Origin: Erysipelotrichaceae bacterium
GTDB taxonomy: Bacteria; Bacillota_I; Bacilli_A; Erysipelotrichales; Erysipelotrichaceae
Direction: 5' to 3'
Length of the DNA: 14,261 bases
Assembly: GCA_027449005.1 (NCBI GenBank)
Contig: DAIDML010000298.1
Coordinates: 1-14,261, forward strand
Shown: positions 1-6,458 of the stretch, piece after piece
How positions within the stretch are numbered: position 1 is the stretch's first letter
Layout of the letters: each line of letters opens with the position of its first letter
Translations under genes and position numbers: made by a program
The notes under the pieces: generated by a model
What the model was told of the DNA's origin: nothing
Seen by the model: the letters and a program-made list of their open reading frames with translations, nothing else
Database searches by the model: none

Positions 1-45
1 CTTTTAATCAGTGGGTCGTAGGTTCGAGTCCTACACGGGTCACCA
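1..45 (+). tRNA. tRNA-Lys (UUU), 3' part only
   Basis: The window opens inside the anticodon arm. The loop CTTTTAA carries anticodon TTT (lysine). A complete T arm follows (GTAGG, loop TTCGAGT, CCTAC), then the 3' acceptor strand ACGGGTC, discriminator A and an encoded CCA ending at 45. The 5' half (acceptor strand, D arm) lies outside the window. It is the first of two closely spaced tRNAs in one transcription unit. Confidence 0.9.
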
Positions 46-49
46 TGTT

Positions 50-123
50 GCGAGTGTAGTTCAATGGTAGAACTTCAGCCTTCCAAGCTGACTACGCGGG
101 TTCGATTCCCGTCACTCGCTCCA
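50..123 (+). tRNA. tRNA-Gly (UCC)
   Basis: This is a complete cloverleaf. Acceptor GCGAGTG (50-56) pairs with CACTCGC (113-119). The D arm is GTTC/GAAC, and the anticodon stem TCAGC/GCTGA encloses loop CTTCCAA with anticodon TCC at 82-84. The T arm holds TTCGATT. The discriminator is T120 and CCA is encoded at 121-123. It lies 4 nt after tRNA-Lys, so the two are surely co-transcribed, and a terminator follows 20 nt downstream. Confidence 0.95.
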
Positions 124-142
124 TTCTGACAAAAATTCGAAG

Positions 143-165
143 CTGCGTAAATGCAGTTTTTTTTT
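143..165 (+). terminator. Intrinsic terminator of the tRNA unit
   Basis: A short stem CTGCG/TGCAG with a TAAA loop (143-156) is followed by nine T (157-165). It sits 20 nt after the tRNA-Gly CCA end and separates the tRNA unit from the tnpB gene. Confidence 0.75.
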
Positions 166-180
166 AGGAAAAATGCTGAA

Positions 181-208
181 GTTCTGCTTATGTTACTGTA
201 AGGAGAAC
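181..208 (+). promoter_or_regulatory. Hairpin that would mask the tnpB ribosome binding site
   Basis: GTTCT-G-CTTA (181-190) pairs with TAAG-G-AGAAC (199-208): nine base pairs with one G/G mismatch and an 8-nt loop. The 3' arm contains the AAGGAGA Shine-Dalgarno sequence of tnpB (about 201-206, ATG at 213). Folding of the mRNA should therefore hide the ribosome binding site. Alternatively the hairpin is the subterminal left-end hairpin of an IS200/IS605-type element; both roles are possible together. No direct evidence of regulation is visible. Confidence 0.5.
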
Positions 209-212
209 ATGC

Positions 213-1196
213 ATGTATAGAACTTACACATTTCCAATCTATCCAGATAAGCTTCAAGCACAAATATTAGAAAAAATGTTTGATGAACTACATGAGTTGA
301 TCAAGTATCGAGTTCAGTTGTATAAAGAAATTCAAGTATTTAAAGGTGTTAATGCAGATCTAGTTCCTTATCATTCATTGCAATATGTCGATAACACTGC
401 CAAACTAATAATTAAGCATAAGCGATTTGGTTTAGAGAATGAGTCTGATTTCTATATTAAACTGAAGAAACACATGTATTTTAAGATGGTTAACTTCAAA
501 ATCTCAACATCATTAGCAATAAAGTCCAAAAAAGGAATCATATATAACATTCCTTACAGAATGACAGACTATGTTAAGTCAAAACTCGAAGATGATCGTA
601 TGGTAAGCATTAAAATATTTAAAAAGAACAGAAAGTATGTTGCATCTGTTCTGATAAAAATAAAACCAACTGTTGTAGACGAAGGGATTCGCGCAGGTCT
701 TGATATTGGTGTTAAAGTACCTGCTGTACTGTACAGTGAAAATCAAAAAATTCGATTTTACAAAGGGGGTAAATATCGAAGATATCTTTTTAGCAAACAG
801 GTATCCTTACTTAGAAATCAAAATCTAGCAAATGCAAGAAGAATCAAAGTTAGTCGAAGATTGAGGGATCTAGATCACAAAATTAGTGCAAGAATCATTA
901 AAGACTTAAAGATCATGAAAGTTAATCAACTCAATATTGAAGATTTAAAGTACATGCAAACTAAGAACACAAAGCAACTGTACTCATCTTGGAGTTATGA
1001 GCGTCTGCAAAAGTACATCATCTACAAATGTGAGTCAAACGGAATCAAAGTTAATAAGGTTAATCCTCATTTTACTTCACGAGAATGCCCCGTTTGCAGT
1101 TTGCATAATGTTGCCTTAAGACGAGTTTATTCATGCGAATGTGGCTTTCAACAACATAGAGATGTTGTTGGGGCAATGAACATAATGAGTAGATAA
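213..1196 (+). CDS. tnpB: TnpB-family RNA-guided endonuclease (IS200/IS605, IS1341-like)
   Basis: This protein of 327 aa is shorter than most TnpB proteins (about 350-450 aa). TnpB is an omegaRNA-guided DNA nuclease carried by IS200/IS605 and IS607 elements and ancestral to Cas12. An N-terminal 'YRTYTFPIYPDK' start resembles the family's opening beta strand. The RuvC-like domain shows all three expected acidic residues: D164 in AGLDIG, E243 in NIEDL and D317 in HRDVVGAMNI. The zinc ribbon is C292-x2-C295 ... C308-x-C310, inserted before the last Asp. A basic helix with RRLRDLDHKIS (about 215-225) precedes RuvC II, as usual. The start at 213 follows AAGGAGA with 7 nt spacing. No TnpA is nearby, so this is a solitary tnpB, either immobile or mobilised in trans. 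The gene looks intact, so the protein is probably active rather than a nuclease-dead TldR repressor. Confidence 0.88.
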   Translation: MYRTYTFPIYPDKLQAQILEKMFDELHELIKYRVQLYKEIQVFKGVNADLVPYHSLQYVDNTAKLIIKHKRFGLENESDFYIKLKKHMYFKMVNFKISTSLAIKSKKGIIYNIPYRMTDYVKSKLEDDRMVSIKIFKKNRKYVASVLIKIKPTVVDEGIRAGLDIGVKVPAVLYSENQKIRFYKGGKYRRYLFSKQVSLLRNQNLANARRIKVSRRLRDLDHKISARIIKDLKIMKVNQLNIEDLKYMQTKNTKQLYSSWSYERLQKYIIYKCESNGIKVNKVNPHFTSRECPVCSLHNVALRRVYSCECGFQQHRDVVGAMNIMSR

Positions 1197-1261
1197 GTCG
1201 GCCAGTTTTACTATAAGTACAGTTACTGGATGGGTTATGAGGAATCCATAATATGCCTCAA
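1197..1261 (+). ncRNA. Probable omegaRNA 3' scaffold / element right end
   Basis: Right after the tnpB stop codon lie two consecutive hairpins. The first is CCAGT ... ACTGG (1202-1206/1225-1229) with an inner TACT/AGTA stem. The second is ATGGGTT/AATCCAT (1230-1236/1243-1249) with a 6-nt loop. The segment ends with TCAA at 1258-1261, resembling the TCAA right-end cleavage site of IS608-type elements. In this family the guide-RNA scaffold overlaps the tnpB 3' end and the guide is read from flanking DNA after the right end. The 5' limit of the RNA, probably inside tnpB, cannot be set. The boundary is inferred. Confidence 0.5.
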
Positions 1262-1275
1262 GGGATCTCGAATCA

Positions 1276-1284
1276 TGATATACT
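1276..1284 (+). promoter_or_regulatory. Extended -10 promoter of the dehydrogenase gene
   Basis: TGA-TATACT (1276-1284) matches an extended -10 (TGnTATAAT). No -35-like hexamer lies 17 bp upstream; that place holds the presumed right end of the tnpB element. The start point would be near 1291, just at the AAGGAG of the next gene. Confidence 0.5.
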
Positions 1285-1303
1285 CTTATCAAGGAGTCAT
1301 ATC

Positions 1304-2206
1304 ATGAATATATTAGTTACAACAAAAGACAAAATGCAATTTGAAGTGCCTCAAGGTACAATGGTTGAGTATTATGAAGATCTAGGATTAAATTCCCTAA
1401 ATGATATACAAGATAAGTATCAAATGATCGTTGGTGGGTTTGAACTTTCAATATTAGATTTCAAAGTTCTTAAACAACTGAAGCTGGTTCAGTTAATTAG
1501 CGCTGGATATGATTATGTTGATTTCGGTGATTGTCCATGGGTTCAATTGGCTAATGCTAAAGGCGTCTATTCCAAAGCTATAGCAGAGTGGGTATTAAGT
1601 GCATTACTCATGGAAATCAAAGGATTAAGACAAGTAGTAAAAAATCAAAGCAGTAATAAATGGGATAGACATATCAAATCAGAAGACTTAAGAGATAAAA
1701 AGATTCTTGTTTTTGGAACAGGAAGCATCGGACAAGAAATTGCAAATATCTTTAATCTCTTTGGAATTGATGTTGACGGTGTCAACTCTAATGGTAGATC
1801 TATGTTACCCTTTAGTCGTACTTATTCAATGAAAGAATCATTGGTAGTGTTGAGAGAGTATGACGTATTTGTTTTTTGTTTACCTTCATCACCACAAACA
1901 TCCGGTTTTATAAATCAAGAAACCATCCAGTTGTTTAAGAGTGACGATATAATCATTAATGTTGGAAGAGGTGATTTAATCACTAAAGAAGCAATTCAAT
2001 TTAGAAATGATATAAGTCTTCTTTTGGATGTCATATATCAAGAACCATTTCCGAAAGAAAATACGGAGTGGGGAAATGATCATATATTCATTTCGCCACA
2101 CATATCATTTCAATCAAATGAAAACATCAAAATATTAAAAGAATTGATTCAAATCAATATTTCAAACTTGTATCATGGTAAGGAAGTGGTCAATAGGGTA
2201 AAATAA
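1304..2206 (+). CDS. D-isomer-specific 2-hydroxyacid dehydrogenase family protein
   Basis: A 300-aa NAD(P)-dependent oxidoreductase of the D-2-hydroxyacid dehydrogenase/phosphoglycerate dehydrogenase superfamily, probably cytosolic, interconverting a 2-oxoacid and a D-2-hydroxyacid. The substrate cannot be read. The Rossmann loop is GTGSIG (138-143). The catalytic trio is R222 in VGRGD, E247 in YQEP and H266 in SPHIS. The N-terminal substrate domain is shorter than in PGDH, and there is no ACT domain. The start at 1304 is preferred because AAGGAG (1291-1296) precedes it by 7 nt. An upstream in-frame ATG at 1253 would lie in the tnpB right end and before the promoter. The gene stands alone, with its own promoter and a terminator at 2280-2310. 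Confidence 0.85.
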   Translation: MNILVTTKDKMQFEVPQGTMVEYYEDLGLNSLNDIQDKYQMIVGGFELSILDFKVLKQLKLVQLISAGYDYVDFGDCPWVQLANAKGVYSKAIAEWVLSALLMEIKGLRQVVKNQSSNKWDRHIKSEDLRDKKILVFGTGSIGQEIANIFNLFGIDVDGVNSNGRSMLPFSRTYSMKESLVVLREYDVFVFCLPSSPQTSGFINQETIQLFKSDDIIINVGRGDLITKEAIQFRNDISLLLDVIYQEPFPKENTEWGNDHIFISPHISFQSNENIKILKELIQINISNLYHGKEVVNRVK

Positions 2207-2239
2207 TTGTCCTATGAAGATATAAATGATATTATCAAT

Positions 2240-2278
2240 TTGTCTCGATACCTTCTTAACACTATTTTATCGAAACAA
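2240..2278. repeat. Imperfect inverted repeat
   Basis: TTGT-C-TCGATA (2240-2250) pairs with TATCGA-A-ACAA (2268-2278): ten base pairs around one C/A mismatch, enclosing a 17-nt loop. It sits between the dehydrogenase stop codon and its terminator. It could be a second hairpin of the 3' UTR or an operator. No function is evident. Confidence 0.45.
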
Positions 2279-2279
2279 C

Positions 2280-2310
2280 AGCACCTCCTGCAAAGGTGCT
2301 TTTCTTTTTT
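2280..2310 (+). terminator. Intrinsic terminator after the dehydrogenase gene
   Basis: AGCACCT (2280-2286) and AGGTGCT (2294-2300) form a perfect 7-bp stem with a 7-nt loop, followed by a T-rich tract (2300-2310, interrupted by one C). This separates the dehydrogenase gene from the patatin-like gene. Confidence 0.9.
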
Positions 2311-2311
2311 G

Positions 2312-2320
2312 TGATATAAT
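2312..2320 (+). promoter_or_regulatory. Extended -10 promoter of the patatin-like gene
   Basis: TGA-TATAAT (2312-2320) is a perfect extended -10 box. No -35-like hexamer is seen at 17 bp. Transcription would begin at about 2327, essentially at the ATG (2328), implying a leaderless mRNA. Confidence 0.65.
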
Positions 2321-2327
2321 AAAGCAT

Positions 2328-3209
2328 ATGATTAACTTCGAATTATTTAACAAGAAAAATGGATTAGCATTATCGGGTGGTGGGATAAAATCATATGTTC
2401 AACAACCTGTTATCGAATTTTTGTATTCCAAAAAAATTAAATTTCAATATTTTGCAGGAACAAGCATGGGATCTGTGATTGCTACCTTATTATCATTTGG
2501 TCTTACAGCCGAGGAACTAAAAACATCTTTGATCCGTCTCGAGAAAATATTCATTGATCGAAAAATCATGTATCCTAATATGCCCATCTTGAATAAAAAT
2601 AAACTAAATGGATTCATTGATGGACAGAGATTAGAAGATGTATTGAGTGAAGAGTTTAGCCTGCATGGTTATGAGAATATTGAAGATATTAAAACAGGAT
2701 TATTCATCATTTCTGTCGATATTCTAACATCAAAATTAATCATTTTCACATCCTGCAAATCATTTAAATCAAAGAACCCTAATGCACTAGTTATATATGA
2801 GGGTAAACTTTCCCAGATAGTAAGAGCATCATGCACCATACCAGTCTTGTTTTCATCGTATGATTATGAAGGGATGAAGCTTGTTGATGGTGGTCTATTA
2901 ATGAATTTACCGGTTTCTCCACTCTTGGATGTCGGTGCAAAAAAGGTAGTATCAATATCGATGTTATCTGAACAATCTGAATCTAATTGTGAATCTATCA
3001 TCGATATAGGATTAAGATCTCTTGATATGCTGATTGAATCCACTGTACATTTAGAACGAAGTAAATCTACTATTAATATCAACATACCCCTTAGCAACGT
3101 AACCATCATTGACGTAGGTAAGTCTAATACAGTGTTCACATCAGCACAACAATGGATTGATGAAAACAGAAAAGCATTATCGCAACAAATAAAAGAAAAG
3201 GAGCTATAA
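2328..3209 (+). CDS. Patatin-like phospholipase family protein
   Basis: A 293-aa protein predicted to hydrolyse ester bonds of lipids with a Ser-Asp dyad. The glycine-rich oxyanion-hole motif is SGGGIKS (16-22). The nucleophile elbow is GTSMG (44-48) with Ser46, and the catalytic Asp187 lies in VDGGLLMNLP. No signal peptide or membrane segment is seen, so it should be cytosolic, like other bacterial RssA/YchK-type proteins. The start at 2328 is chosen because the domain begins right after it; the upstream reading frame crosses a terminator. No Shine-Dalgarno sequence precedes the ATG, and the -10 box ends only 7 nt before it. The stop codon touches the ATG of the aldo/keto reductase gene, so the two form an operon. 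The substrate is unknown. No antiphage partner genes (such as a nucleotide cyclase) are nearby. Confidence 0.85.
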   Translation: MINFELFNKKNGLALSGGGIKSYVQQPVIEFLYSKKIKFQYFAGTSMGSVIATLLSFGLTAEELKTSLIRLEKIFIDRKIMYPNMPILNKNKLNGFIDGQRLEDVLSEEFSLHGYENIEDIKTGLFIISVDILTSKLIIFTSCKSFKSKNPNALVIYEGKLSQIVRASCTIPVLFSSYDYEGMKLVDGGLLMNLPVSPLLDVGAKKVVSISMLSEQSESNCESIIDIGLRSLDMLIESTVHLERSKSTININIPLSNVTIIDVGKSNTVFTSAQQWIDENRKALSQQIKEKEL

Positions 3210-4019
3210 ATGATTACACAAAGACTACTGAATGGAGTTGAGATTCCCGCAATAGGTTTGGGGACATGGAAGATACCAAACGATCAGGTTGCTGATATCA
3301 TTGTTGAAGCCATCAAAATTGGTTATCGTCATATCGATACAGCATCCATTTATAAAAATGAAGAAGGTGTTGGAGAAGGCATTCGTCGAAGTGGTATTAA
3401 ACGATCAGATATTTTTGTGACAACTAAGGTATGGAATGATGATCAAGGATTTCAAACAACTCTAAAAGCATTTGATAAGTCACTTGAAAGATTAGGGCTT
3501 GATTATGTTGATCTCTATCTTATTCACTGGCCAAAGCCACTTAACGCAGAAACATGGAGAGCATTAGAGCAACTCTATAATCAAGGTAAAGTACGAGCAA
3601 TTGGCGTTTCGAATTTTCATCCTCATCATTTTGATGTATTGCTTCAAACGGCTAAAATCAAACCTATGATCAATCAATTTGAACTGCATCCTAAACTAAC
3701 TCAAGAAACCAGCGTACTATACTATCAAAATCAAGGAGTTGTGATTGAAAGTTGGAGTCCATTAATGCGTGGCCAATTAAATGACAGTGAAATTCTCCAT
3801 GATATCGCAAAGAAACACAGTAAAACACCGGCTCAAATTGTTCTTCGTTGGAACATGGAAAAAGGGTATGTAACCATCCCAAAAACAGTCAAAGTAGAAA
3901 GACTCAAAGAAAACATTAATATCTTCGATTTCAAACTTGACGCCAATGATATACAAAGAATAGACTCCATGAATGCGAATTATAGAACTGGTCCTGATCC
4001 GGATTTAATCACTTTCTAA
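3210..4019 (+). CDS. Aldo/keto reductase (AKR5-like)
   Basis: A 269-aa NADPH-dependent carbonyl reductase of the (beta/alpha)8 AKR fold, similar to 2,5-diketogluconate or glyoxal/methylglyoxal reductases. The full catalytic tetrad is present: D43 and Y48 (HIDTASIY), K73 (TTKVWN) and H106 (LIHWP). The C-terminal cofactor motif IPKTVKVERLKEN is typical. The length is that of the family and there is no signal peptide. The start immediately follows the patatin-like stop codon, with AAGGAG (3198-3203) 6 nt upstream, so the pair is translationally close and co-transcribed. The last 15 bases overlap the 3' end of the convergent mutY gene. A likely role is detoxification of reactive aldehydes, but the substrate is not determined by the sequence. 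Confidence 0.9.
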   Translation: MITQRLLNGVEIPAIGLGTWKIPNDQVADIIVEAIKIGYRHIDTASIYKNEEGVGEGIRRSGIKRSDIFVTTKVWNDDQGFQTTLKAFDKSLERLGLDYVDLYLIHWPKPLNAETWRALEQLYNQGKVRAIGVSNFHPHHFDVLLQTAKIKPMINQFELHPKLTQETSVLYYQNQGVVIESWSPLMRGQLNDSEILHDIAKKHSKTPAQIVLRWNMEKGYVTIPKTVKVERLKENINIFDFKLDANDIQRIDSMNANYRTGPDPDLITF

Positions 4020-4982
4020 TAGTAAAGTTAAAATTCTCTTATGTGCCGTAATCATCGGCACTTTTTTTATCTCTTTAATGTGTATCATATCTCTCATTTT
4101 ATCACATTGAAATTGATTTACATAAACATTCAAAATCCAAATCTTATGTGAGTAAACATGTTTTAGTATTAAATCGGGTTCAACAATTCGTTTCTCCTTT
4201 GGCATTTGAGGTAAACGAATCATACCCTTCATTAGTCCATCAGAATCATCATAGCTAACATTGATGACCTCGGTATTATAATTCAGAAAAACATCATACT
4301 CCTCCGTTTTTTGCTTAACTTTTTTTGCCACATTTGGTAGGACGGATTGTAGATCATGCTTATTAGCGTAACAGTGTTCTTTCAAAGGACAGTCTTTACA
4401 TTTCGGTTGTTTTGGGGTGCAAACAAGAGCACCCATTTCCATCCATGCTTGAGTAAGATATCGGTTATTATTATCATCAAGATAAGGAATAATCCTTGAT
4501 TTGATTGATTCAATAGTCGTTTTCTTTCCTACATCATCACTGATTCCAAACAGACGAGTTATGACTCGAATTACATTTCCATCAATAGCCACCACAGGAG
4601 TATTATATGCAATGGAGCAGATAGCTCCAGCTGTGTACTCTCCTATCCCAGGTAAGGACAAAACATCAGAGTATTCTGTCGGGAACTGACCATTAAACAG
4701 ATGTTGAATGATCTTTGCTGCACTTTGAATGTTCCTTACCCGACGATAATAACCTAGGCCTTCCCAAGCTTTTAAAATGTCCATTTCATCTGCTTCAGCA
4801 ACAGATGCGATAGTAGGAAAACGCTCTAACCACTTTTGATAGTAAGGAATCATAGTGTCTATCTGAGTCTGCTGAGCCATAATTTCGGAAATCCAGATAT
4901 GATATGGATCGTGAGTTTCTCGAAATGGAAGCTTGCGATGATTAAGGTGATACCATCTTAATAATTGTTCTTTTAAGTTCAT
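4005..4982 (-). CDS. mutY: A/G-specific adenine glycosylase MutY
   Basis: A 325-aa base-excision repair enzyme that removes adenine mispaired with 8-oxoguanine. It carries catalytic E33 (SEIMAQQTQ), the helix-hairpin-helix LPGIGEYTAGAI (109-120), catalytic D134 (AIDGNV), and the [4Fe-4S] ligands C188-x6-C195-x2-C198-x5-C204. The C-terminal region (about 225-325) matches the place of the MutT-like 8-oxoG recognition domain but is weakly conserved by eye. The ATG at 4982 gives the normal family start, yet no Shine-Dalgarno sequence is visible in the 15 nt before it, and a terminator lies just upstream (T run ending at 4998). Expression probably depends on read-through of the upstream RNA or on an unseen promoter. 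Its 3' end overlaps the AKR gene by 15 nt. Confidence 0.95.
   Translation of the reverse strand: MNLKEQLLRWYHLNHRKLPFRETHDPYHIWISEIMAQQTQIDTMIPYYQKWLERFPTIASVAEADEMDILKAWEGLGYYRRVRNIQSAAKIIQHLFNGQFPTEYSDVLSLPGIGEYTAGAICSIAYNTPVVAIDGNVIRVITRLFGISDDVGKKTTIESIKSRIIPYLDDNNNRYLTQAWMEMGALVCTPKQPKCKDCPLKEHCYANKHDLQSVLPNVAKKVKQKTEEYDVFLNYNTEVINVSYDDSDGLMKGMIRLPQMPKEKRIVEPDLILKHVYSHKIWILNVYVNQFQCDKMRDMIHIKEIKKVPMITAHKRILTLLLESD
4043..4068 (+). terminator. Intrinsic terminator of the patatin-AKR operon, inside mutY
   Basis: GTGCCG (4043-4048) and CGGCAC (4056-4061) form a perfect 6-bp stem with a 7-nt loop, followed by seven T (4062-4068). It lies 24 nt after the reductase stop codon but wholly within the C-terminal codons of mutY on the other strand. 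It therefore serves both as terminator and as coding sequence. Confidence 0.85.
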
Positions 4983-4997
4983 AACGTAATGATAATT

Positions 4998-5018
4998 AAA
5001 AAAAGTGACAATGTCACT
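4998..5018 (-). terminator. Intrinsic terminator upstream of mutY
   Basis: On the minus strand AGTGAC-ATT-GTCACT (5018 to 5004) is followed by seven T (5004 to 4998). Upstream A residues can extend the stem into the T run. The plus strand reading also ends in five T (5020-5024), so it may work in both directions. It ends 15 nt before the mutY start codon. Confidence 0.8.
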
Positions 5019-5115
5019 CTTTTTAATACATGATGTGTTACTCGAAGTTAAGTAATGAAAAAGGAGGGAGGTTTAAACATTTTAAATCGGTAACGCTACA
5101 ACACTTTCTGTTGTT
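4998..5115 (-). ncRNA. Predicted small RNA with anti-Shine-Dalgarno tract (or mutY leader)
   Basis: This minus-strand RNA of about 118 nt is predicted from a near-consensus promoter at 5122-5150 to the terminator at 4998-5018. From its 5' end it shows a hairpin ACAACA-GAAAG-TGTTGT (5114-5098), an A/T-only stem TTTAAA-ATG-TTTAAA (about 5086-5072), and a C-rich tract CCTCCCTCC followed by TTTTTC (5071-5057). A stem TTACT/AGTAA follows, then the terminator hairpin. The C-rich tract resembles the 3' end of 16S rRNA (anti-Shine-Dalgarno), as in C-rich regulatory sRNAs of Bacillota such as RsaE/RoxS or FsrA. No known RNA family is recognised. The only ATG reading frame crossing the tract would encode 10 aa without a ribosome binding site. 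Alternatively it is a leader/attenuator of mutY. Confidence 0.6.
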
Positions 5116-5121
5116 GGGATG

Positions 5122-5150
5122 ATTATAGCAACCTTTGAAATCATTTTCAA
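5122..5150 (-). promoter_or_regulatory. Strong sigma-A promoter of the predicted small RNA
   Basis: On the minus strand: -35 TTGAAA (5150-5145), a 17-bp spacer, then -10 TATAAT (5127-5122) preceded by TGC, an extended -10. This is the best promoter in the window and points away from tgt, towards mutY. The predicted start is A at about 5115. Confidence 0.85.
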
Positions 5151-5294
5151 GCATTTTGAAAAATTTTCACATTCATTTCACAATAAATATTATCATCATG
5201 TTCTTTTAGGATTATTTGGGTAGGGTTTAAAATATTTGTCATTGATAACCTAATGTTGGTGTAAGGATTATCTTTTCTCAATCAAGACTAAATA
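5151..5294. other. A/T-rich spacer between divergent promoters
   Basis: No convincing gene is seen. One imperfect hairpin, GATAACC (5244-5250) with GGATTATC (5265-5272, one bulged A), precedes a short T-rich stretch. It lies before the tgt promoter and has no evident role. No preQ1 riboswitch pattern was found. Confidence 0.4.

Positions 5295-6457
<1,163 letters not shown>

Positions 6458-6458
<1 letters not shown>

Noticed and set aside
213..1196. TnpB as a nuclease-dead repressor (TldR)
   Set aside because: The three RuvC acidic positions and the zinc cysteines all look intact.
1253..1303. An upstream in-frame start for the dehydrogenase at 1253
   Set aside because: It lies within the presumed element end and before the promoter. 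The ATG at 1304 has a proper AAGGAG.
2226..2327. N-terminal extension of the patatin-like protein from 2226
   Set aside because: That frame crosses a strong intrinsic terminator and a promoter. The patatin domain begins right after the ATG at 2328.
2864..3139. An antisense 91-codon frame inside the patatin gene
   Set aside because: It is a shadow of the real gene, without a ribosome binding site or recognisable protein features.
2328..4019. Antiphage (CBASS-type) role of the patatin-like gene
   Set aside because: No nucleotide cyclase or other defence gene adjoins it; the partner is an aldo/keto reductase.
5058..5097. AAAAAGGAGGGAGG on the plus strand as a strong Shine-Dalgarno sequence of a small gene
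   Set aside because: No usable start codon follows at proper distance and the frame starting at ATT stops after four codons. The sequence is better read as the complement of the C-rich sRNA tract.
5119..5223. A 34-codon plus-strand ORF (ATG 5119) between mutY and tgt
   Set aside because: It has no ribosome binding site and a low-complexity His/Phe/Lys content, and it overlaps the promoter of the minus-strand RNA.
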